Source: Utricularia gibba (taxonomy: Eukaryota > Streptophyta > Magnoliopsida > Lamiales > Lentibulariaceae). Taken from it: a stretch of DNA of 64,000 bases. Shown here one piece after another: positions 57,801 to 64,000 of this stretch. The notes under the pieces were generated by a model that saw only the letters and a program-made list of their open reading frames with translations, made no database searches and had not been told where the DNA came from. How positions within the stretch are numbered: position 1 is the first letter of the stretch; each line of letters begins with the position of its first letter. Location: assembly GCA_002189035.1 (NCBI GenBank), contig NEEC01000019.1, positions 186,001-250,000 of the forward strand. Reading direction: 5' to 3'. Both the position numbers and the translations under genes were made by a program.

Positions 57801-60480
57801 GTCATCTAAATTGATACTACATCAATTGTTGCTTCAATGACTCATTTTCAACTATCAAATCAATTATTTTGTTTCAATTATCATATCTTCTAATTAATCA
57901 TCAGTATTAATTTTATTTTAGTCATCCATATTATCAACTTTATTAATAATCTATTTTGTAATTTATTCAATTTAACCATTTTCCTAACTTACATTCAGTT
58001 TTTCCTAATAGTTCTATCGACTTCAAGATTGAATTCAAGATGTAAATGTATCGATTAAAAATACAAAACATGTAAACATTGCTTTCTTACAACAATGTTA
58101 ATTTAATATATAAAATTTTTAAGTGTTGTTTACTAAATTGCTAATTACTATATCAAATACATTTATAAATCCAATTTAATCAAAATCATTTTGAACACAG
58201 TAATAAATTGTTTATTATTGAGAATTAGTTATAATTCCCTACTACTTAAATTACTCTATAATGTTATATATTTATTTATTCTATTATTTACTTAAAATCT
58301 TTATTAATGTTGAGAAATCTCAAGAACATAATAACTAAAAAATATCTTAGATGATAATTAAATATGATAATATTAATTAATTCTAATGAAATACAATATT
58401 ATTCTTCATTTTTCTAACATATTTAATGAAAAAGATAGATTGTCTTCATCTTAAACTATGATTGTCAAAAAAACAAGTTGTAACATTTTTAATGATCATG
58501 AAATTTAAAAATGAAAAATAAATAATGTGACGAGCATTACGTCAATATCAAATAAAATTAGAAATGATAAAAGATTTTATCTTTATTTTAAGTAAAATTG
58601 ATATATTTCAAATAATTTTATATCAAATTTTATGAATGAATTTTTTTTTTATTGTAAGATAATTTAGTAAAATTGAGATTCATATCTATGCAAACATATC
58701 TAAAGAAAAAAAAGATTAATTTTCAAGCAATATCAATATGTAATTCAAAATTGCTAGTTGTATGCTATTTTTTAATGTTATTTACATTTGTAATTGTTGA
58801 TTTTACAGAATCTCTACATAAAAATTTTATTATAAGTATGATAAAGTATAATTATAAATTTGGTTTTCTATTTCTTTCACCAAAAAAGTATTAGTTAACT
58901 GATTTTGGATATAAAAATTATGTTCTTTTTTATATCATCATATAAAGATCAAATTTATCATTTAAAATAATATCATATGAATTTCCATTTGAGATTATCA
59001 AAGGATAATTTTAATCAATGTCATTTATAATTTCGTTAGTAATTGAAATATATTTTGGAATTCGGACAATAAAATTTTTTACAATTGCACAACTTCGCTA
59101 ATGAATTTTTTGAAAATATTAAGTTTTGATTATATTGGCAACAATTGACATCTTTAATTCTATACAGAAAATTTATCTAAATGATAAGAATTTCAATTAT
59201 TTTGAATCAAATCAATTAAATCAGAATCATAGTTTTTTTTCGATAAAATAGTAATAGATATATGAATATTATTTTGTATACAATTTGTATATCAATAATA
59301 TTAAATAGCTAATAATTTCATTTATAATGTTATTTTTAAATTATTTTGGTATTTATATCTTTAAATTTAATTTTTCATGAAAATATATTTATATTTAAAT
59401 AATAGATATTTGTAATTGAAAAAGTTAAAATGTTTTATTTATTTCAATGTATTTTAAAGTAATCATATGTTAATATGTGTTTAAAATTATTATATGTAAT
59501 ATTATTTAATAATAATGATTAAAATAGTATTTAACATAATAATAATATAAAATATTCAAACACTATTAACTTAATTTTAAAATTTTTCAGGTTAGTTTGA
59601 AAAAATGCATATTTAAAAAAAAACTAGTTGGTAAAATGCCTCAATTAAAAAAAACATTATCAAAATATATGTTTTTTTGTATAATATGAGTTATGATTAT
59701 TTAGCATTATGTAAGATTTCAATGTTATTTCATTGAATGAGTTGTAAAATCAATTCATTTCAAGTGAGTTGAATTGTAAAATAAGTTCATCACCCTTTCC
59801 CTCCATATTCCTCATTTTCTCCTTCATTTTCATTCTTTAGCTTTCAAATTGCATTTCAATAATGCTTCGATAATTCCTTCTCTCTAGATTATCTTGTTTT
59901 CTTGACCTCTAATCCAAACTTGACGTTCAATTACTTGATTCTCAAATCAATAGTCAAAATTACAATGAAATTTTATTTCAAAAAATCGATATTGGGTGAT
60001 TCATCAATCTATCATAAGTATATTTTAGAACCGATAAAAATCTTAACAATGAAATGAAACATTTTTTAGAATAAGCTATTGAAGACTTTTATAAAAGTGA
60101 GCTAAAAATCAAAGTAAATTTATGATAATGTTCAACTAGATGTCAAGTTTTATAACATTGTTTATTGCATTAAAGGTTATATTAATGTTTACGATTCAAT
60201 AGATCTTTCCTTCATTATGAACTCTAATAGATTTAACAATTAATAAATATATATACAAGACATGTACTTTCAAAACTTTTCTAATCTTGGGTATTTTGTC
60301 AATGACTTTTTATGAAATATGTATTTTACTAATTTTCCCAAATTTTTAATTCATATGTCAATCAAACGCTATCTACTTATAATTTACTTATAATTCTGTT
60401 AACTTTAAAATCGATTCTAATAAAAATAATACAAAACCCGCCCAATTGTATCCTGAATTCTGGTACTTTTTAACGTGGTT
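54830..60480. other. Long AT-rich intergenic region
   Basis: About 5.6 kb of very AT-rich DNA with short A/T runs. The longest frame (55016-55453) encodes a Phe/Ile/Asn/Lys-rich product that follows base composition. Apart from the relic at 56285-56545, I could not assign any element, RNA gene or repeat boundary. Confidence 0.55.
56285..56545 (+). pseudogene. Possible Harbinger ORF1-like relic
   Basis: The frame reads DPIVGINEDGPRFWIRVKKV then FDEVSKDV, which resembles the start of plant PIF/Harbinger ORF1-type trihelix proteins (D-x-I-V-G...FW.R). Later, MIKKYMELALGAYHVETKFN and FKFDD fit the end of the domain. Stops interrupt it. The match is weak and rests on pattern memory. Confidence 0.35.
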
Positions 60481-60996
60481 TTCCTATTTACTTGTTCGTG
60501 GGAATGAAGGAAAATAAATCATGCGACGGGCCACCGTCGTGCTTATTTCGTGCAATATCTGGATTAGGGATTCATGAACTTAAAAGGCCTGCTGTTGATG
60601 TTATGATGGGCCACTTGCTGAGCCCGGTGTGTCTACAACAAAGCCCCATATCTGAGCGAGCAGCGGAGATACCCGATGACGAACGAAATCTCTGGTGCGA
60701 ATCGGAACCGTGGAAGGAGATCTGGATTGCAGTTCGCCGCGTGAATCCTATCTATCTCGCCGGATCATTCCAGGGCGCATTGATCTGATCTGCGCCGGGC
60801 AGGGCGGCGGATTCTTCAGGGTTTTTACAAATTCTTCAAGCTGAATCGAGTGGATGTTGAAGGTCTTGATTTATTCCAGCTTTTTGTCGAATTCCTCGGT
60901 TTCGATTCCTGATTTCGTAGTTTGATTTGTTATTGGTTGTGTTTTAAGTAAGGTGATCCATCTCCACGTGCGCCAATTACATACATTCATCGTCAA

Positions 60997-61284
60997 GTGT
61001 TTGATGAAATGCCGCAAAGATTGTTATGGGCTACGGCGGAGGATCTAGCCAGCAACAGAGTCAAGGTGTTGTCCCTGTACCGTCGGATACTGAGGAGCCT
61101 GAATTCCCCTGAGCTGCAGCTGAACATGGCGGCGAGACTAGCAAAGAAAGCCGAGGTCCGTACCATTTTCCTGGTGGCGTCTGAAGAGCGATCAATTCAC
61201 AATATAGAAGACCTCATGGATACTGGGGAGTACGCCTTATCCCTTCTCCACAAGGGCCAGATCCCCAAGCCCTTTCATCTCTAA
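60997..61284 (+). CDS. LYR-motif (Complex1_LYR) protein, possibly a complex I assembly factor
   Basis: A single-exon frame of 95 residues; an alternative start at 61009 gives 91. The LYR motif is exact (VLSLYRRILRSLNSP, residues ~24-38), followed by a conserved basic helix (NMAARLAKKAEVRTIFLVAS) and IEDLMDTGEYALSLLHKGQI. LYR proteins are small mitochondrial matrix factors that bind acyl carrier protein and serve in Fe-S cluster delivery and respiratory complex assembly. The 'SPELQLNMAARLAKKAEVR' style recalls a plant LYR protein described as a complex I assembly factor (CIAF1), but that link is from memory. A site II box (TGGGCC, 60607-60612) lies upstream. Confidence 0.78.
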   Translation: MFDEMPQRLLWATAEDLASNRVKVLSLYRRILRSLNSPELQLNMAARLAKKAEVRTIFLVASEERSIHNIEDLMDTGEYALSLLHKGQIPKPFHL

Positions 61285-62316
61285 TTCACAATGTTCGAAA
61301 GAAACCCAAGATTCGGGCATGTGTTTGGTTCTACTCTTTTAAACACATTTTGATAAACGTTTTTAATACTAAAATTGATACTCGAGTTTGATTATAAAAC
61401 TATTTGTGAAAATATTATACAAGTTTCAAATATAAATTTAATGTGTGTTCAAATAGAAAATAAGGTACTCATCCACTTTTTTACCCTTTTACTTTCTAGA
61501 AAAAAAAAATTCAAGTATAATTTAGTAAGATTTTTCTCAGTAAAAAATTTCATACGAGTTCTTCTTTTTAATCACATCCTTTCCTCATCCATAAGTAATA
61601 TGAAATATCGTTATTCTAATTTTATAAAGGAAGCAAATCATGAAATAAAATTTTCAAAAGAATTTGAATTCGTCATTATTGGACCTGCACCAACCAAACA
61701 GGCTGCGAAAGGTATGGGCCTTACGTGGACCCCATTGCTCAGGCCCACTAAACTCCTATTTCAAAAATCCCAAGTCGAGGCGCCAAAAGCTTGCAGTTTT
61801 GAGTGCACAGACGCGCCCTGGTCCTACATTTATGCAGTGCCTTGGAACTGGTGAGCTGCTGCTATTACTCCTCTTCTTTCCTTTCCTTGCTATCTCTTTT
61901 TCTTTGTGTCAGTGTAATGCCTGCTGAGTGAGAGAGAGAGAGAGAGAGAGAGGAGAGGTTCGTAGTCTTGTCTTCTGAATACACCTTTGCCATAACTATA
62001 CGTTTGAATTTGAACGCAAGTAAAGCAGCCGATTAGCAGCATTTATGATCGGTTAAAGGTTTGTGCGATCTTCATCATCTTCTTCGTTTCCGACGTGCTT
62101 TTTGCTCTTCCGCGTCGGGTTCAAGGGTAGGCTATGCCCGTTTCGGGCCTCTGAGTTAATTCCGTGACGGAAAATTGTCTAATATTTAAAAGGAAGTTAC
62201 GTTATAGATTGATGTTTCTGTTTATTCTATATTTGGATATTGCAGATTTTGATGTTTTACGTTACTGCTTTATGATTTGCTTTTTTTTTTCATATTTTTT
62301 TCTGATGCTACAGGAG
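61285..62316. promoter_or_regulatory. Upstream region and leader intron of the TORTIFOLIA-like gene
   Basis: 61300-61660 is AT-rich. TGGGCC (61715-61720) and GGCCCA (61742-61747) suggest a promoter near 61700-61900. A (GA)n run at 61928-61953 lies in the probable 5' UTR. A leader intron probably ends at the acceptor CTACAG (62312) before the upstream ORF. Confidence 0.5.
61928..61953 (+). repeat. (AG)n microsatellite
   Basis: About 13 AG units, directly after a TGAGTG context, probably in the 5' leader of the TORTIFOLIA-like gene. Confidence 0.95.
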
Positions 62317-62344
62317 CAAAGGGTTTTGAAAAGCAGCTGAGGAT

Positions 62345-62395
62345 ATGGCGAATGGTAAAGTTGCGTCGATTGTAGGTGGGGATCAAGTAGTTTAA
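62345..62395 (+). CDS. Upstream ORF copying the N terminus of the main gene
   Basis: ATG GCG AAT GGT AAA GTT ... TAA encodes MANGKVASIVGGDQVV. The main protein starts MANGKVTSRSGGHQAV. The sequence before each ATG is also alike (GGAGCAaaGGgtTTTGAA versus GGAGCAggGGatTTTGAA), so a ~150-base stretch including the start region was duplicated in tandem. Depending on splicing it is a 16-residue upstream ORF or part of an alternative leader. It lies 172 bases before the main start codon. Confidence 0.7.
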   Translation: MANGKVASIVGGDQVV

Positions 62396-62516
62396 CTTCA
62401 TATCTTTGATGTGACTTGTTTCTTCGTTTTTTGATTTTGATGTTTTCACTTGAAGGTATGGGAGCAGGGGATTTTGAATTGAAACAGGAGTGAATCTAAA
62501 AAAGAAGCCGTAAAAT

Positions 62517-64000
62517 ATGGCGAATGGGAAAGTAACCTCGAGATCGGGTGGTCATCAGGCCGTTTTTGAGCTGAAACAGCGAGTTGCTATTGCACTTAAC
62601 AAGGTTGCGGATAGGGACACTTATCAACTTGGAGTAGAGGAGCTTGATAGAATCGTCAAGAGCTTGACTCCAGATTTGGTTTCTCCACTGCTCTCATGTA
62701 TATTGGATACGGATTCTGAGAAGAAAAGTTCTGTTAGAAAAGAATGCATTCGGCTAATGGGTACGTTGGTGAAATTTCATGGAGGTCTCATTGGATCTTA
62801 TCTCGGGAAAATGATCGCTAGTATCGTTAAGCGACTTAAGGACTCAGATTCTGGTGTGAGGGACGCGTGTATGGATACGGTTGAGGTGCTGGCTGCTACA
62901 CTGAGTAGCGATAGAATTGATACGGGTGGGCTTTTTGTCGCGTTGGTGAGGCCGCTTTTTGAAGCTCTGGGTGAACAAAACAAGCAAGTGCAATGCGGTT
63001 CAGCGCTGTGTTTATCTAGGGTCATTGACGCATTTCATGACCCTCCTCCAGTTGTTTTGCAGAAGATGCTGGAGAGAACTGTGAAGTTGCATAAAAATCC
63101 CCATTTTATGGGAAAGCCGGCAGTGATTGAGTTGAACAGAAGTATAGTTATGGTATGCCTGATCTACAGCGCTTATGATTTTTCTGAATTCTTCAATGGT
63201 CCTCTAATGTCTTTCAACAAATGTAAATCCAAAATGAGAGTGATTTATGATTCCCCGTCAATGTGCACTAGTGATGAAACTGCTGTAAAATTTCATTAAA
63301 CAGCTTATCTTTATTTAAAATTAATGAAAATTTTCCTTGCTCCGTTCTTCAGGCTGGTGGTGCTTCAACACACACTTCCTTGTCTTCTGCCCTCAAAAGC
63401 ATATTAGAATCAATTAAGAGTGCCGACTGGACAATTCGCAAAGCTGCTTGCAATGCACTAGCTGATATTGCCTCTTGTGGTGCAGCATGCTTGAGTTCAT
63501 ATCGCAGTTCATGCCTTCGATGCCTTGAATCGTGTCGTTTTGACAAGGTTCTATACATAGCTCACTTAGTTTCTGCTTGCGAAATTTTATTGTCCAATGC
63601 TCAGTTTGGTTTTTCCAACTTGCGTCAAATAGGTGAAACCCGTCAGAGACATAGCAATGCAGGCCTTGCAGCTTTGGAGAAACCTTCCTGGTTCCAATAC
63701 ATCTGAACCATCTGACTCTGGATCTTCTGTAAAAGGTTCGTTCCAAATTTATTATATCTTAGAATGTCGTTTATCTCTCATTTCCCCCGTTGATCGCATT
63801 CTTGGTCGGAGTTTTAGTTGCATCGTGTCTAGTCATCTTTCATTTCGAGCGTGGAAATAGTCTGTTATTGATGTTATGTCAAGACAATTGTACCATTCCA
63901 TCACCTGAGTCTCCATTCAATCACCCTGTGTGAAGTTTTTTCCTGTACGTGAGAATGCTACTTATCTCCTGCAGAAAGGACTTACAGACATGGCCATGGC
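62517..64000 (+). CDS. TORTIFOLIA1/SPIRAL2-like microtubule-associated protein, 5' part
   Basis: Exons 62517-63152, 63353-63547, 63633-63735 and 63975 to beyond the window. All borders are GT-AG and in phase, giving ~354 residues so far. The sequence is an array of HEAT/TOG-type helical repeats: ELKQRVAIALNKVADRDTYQ, ELDRIVKSLTPDLVSPLLSC, KECIRLMGTLVKFHGGLIGS, LGKMIASIVKRLKDSDSGVR, and in exon 2 LKSILESIKSADWTIRKAAC. This N-terminal TOG-like array is the hallmark of plant TOR1/SP2-like proteins, which bind cortical microtubules and control directional growth. Exon 3 ends LWRNLPGSNTSEPSDSGSSV, the start of the usual Ser-rich linker. No lesion is seen. The C-terminal part is outside the window. 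Confidence 0.9.

Overview
This window looks like a transposon-rich chromosome segment of a flowering plant, probably a eudicot, although the species cannot be fixed from the sequence. The evidence is spliced nuclear genes with GT-AG introns, a plant-type RPL7 gene with a telo-box/site II promoter, a TORTIFOLIA-type microtubule protein, and plant families of Athila/Tat-like gypsy, copia, hAT and PIF/Harbinger elements. No bacterial-type operons, CRISPR arrays or prophage features are visible.

Layout. 1-5474: the end of a 5' LTR, a tRNA-Asp-type primer binding site and a broken gag-pol of an Athila/Tat-like Ty3/gypsy element. 5475-8330: antisense remains of an FCP1-like HAD phosphatase gene and a ~174-bp tandem repeat. 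8331-11485: two LTRs of one family in inverted orientation around a PIF/Harbinger transposase fragment. 11486-18826: a dead hAT gene split by an LTR, a second LTR and unassigned AT-rich DNA. 18827-25885: a PIF/Harbinger element with intact terminal inverted repeats and a TTA target duplication, filled with an hAT element, an LTR and a minisatellite. 25886-49200: nested LTRs of two families (family 1 termini TGAT..ATCA, family 2 termini TGTT..AACA), one copia element on the minus strand and one on the plus strand, an antisense 18S rRNA scrap and a near-perfect ~0.9-kb tandem duplication.

49200-54830 is a gene island: RPL7 (minus strand) shares a short divergent promoter with a probable mitochondrial protein of unknown function (plus strand). 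It is followed by a HERPUD-like ER membrane protein whose upstream region carries unfolded-protein-response-type boxes. 54830-60490 is very AT-rich with only one faint transposon relic. 60490-64000 holds a LYR-motif protein and the 5' part of a TORTIFOLIA1/SPIRAL2-like gene that runs off the window. A short upstream ORF in that gene copies its N terminus.

The expressed genes are housekeeping-like and do not form one pathway. The main structure of the window is the layered insertion record, which can be ordered because several insertions have clean target duplications or split a recognisable reading frame.
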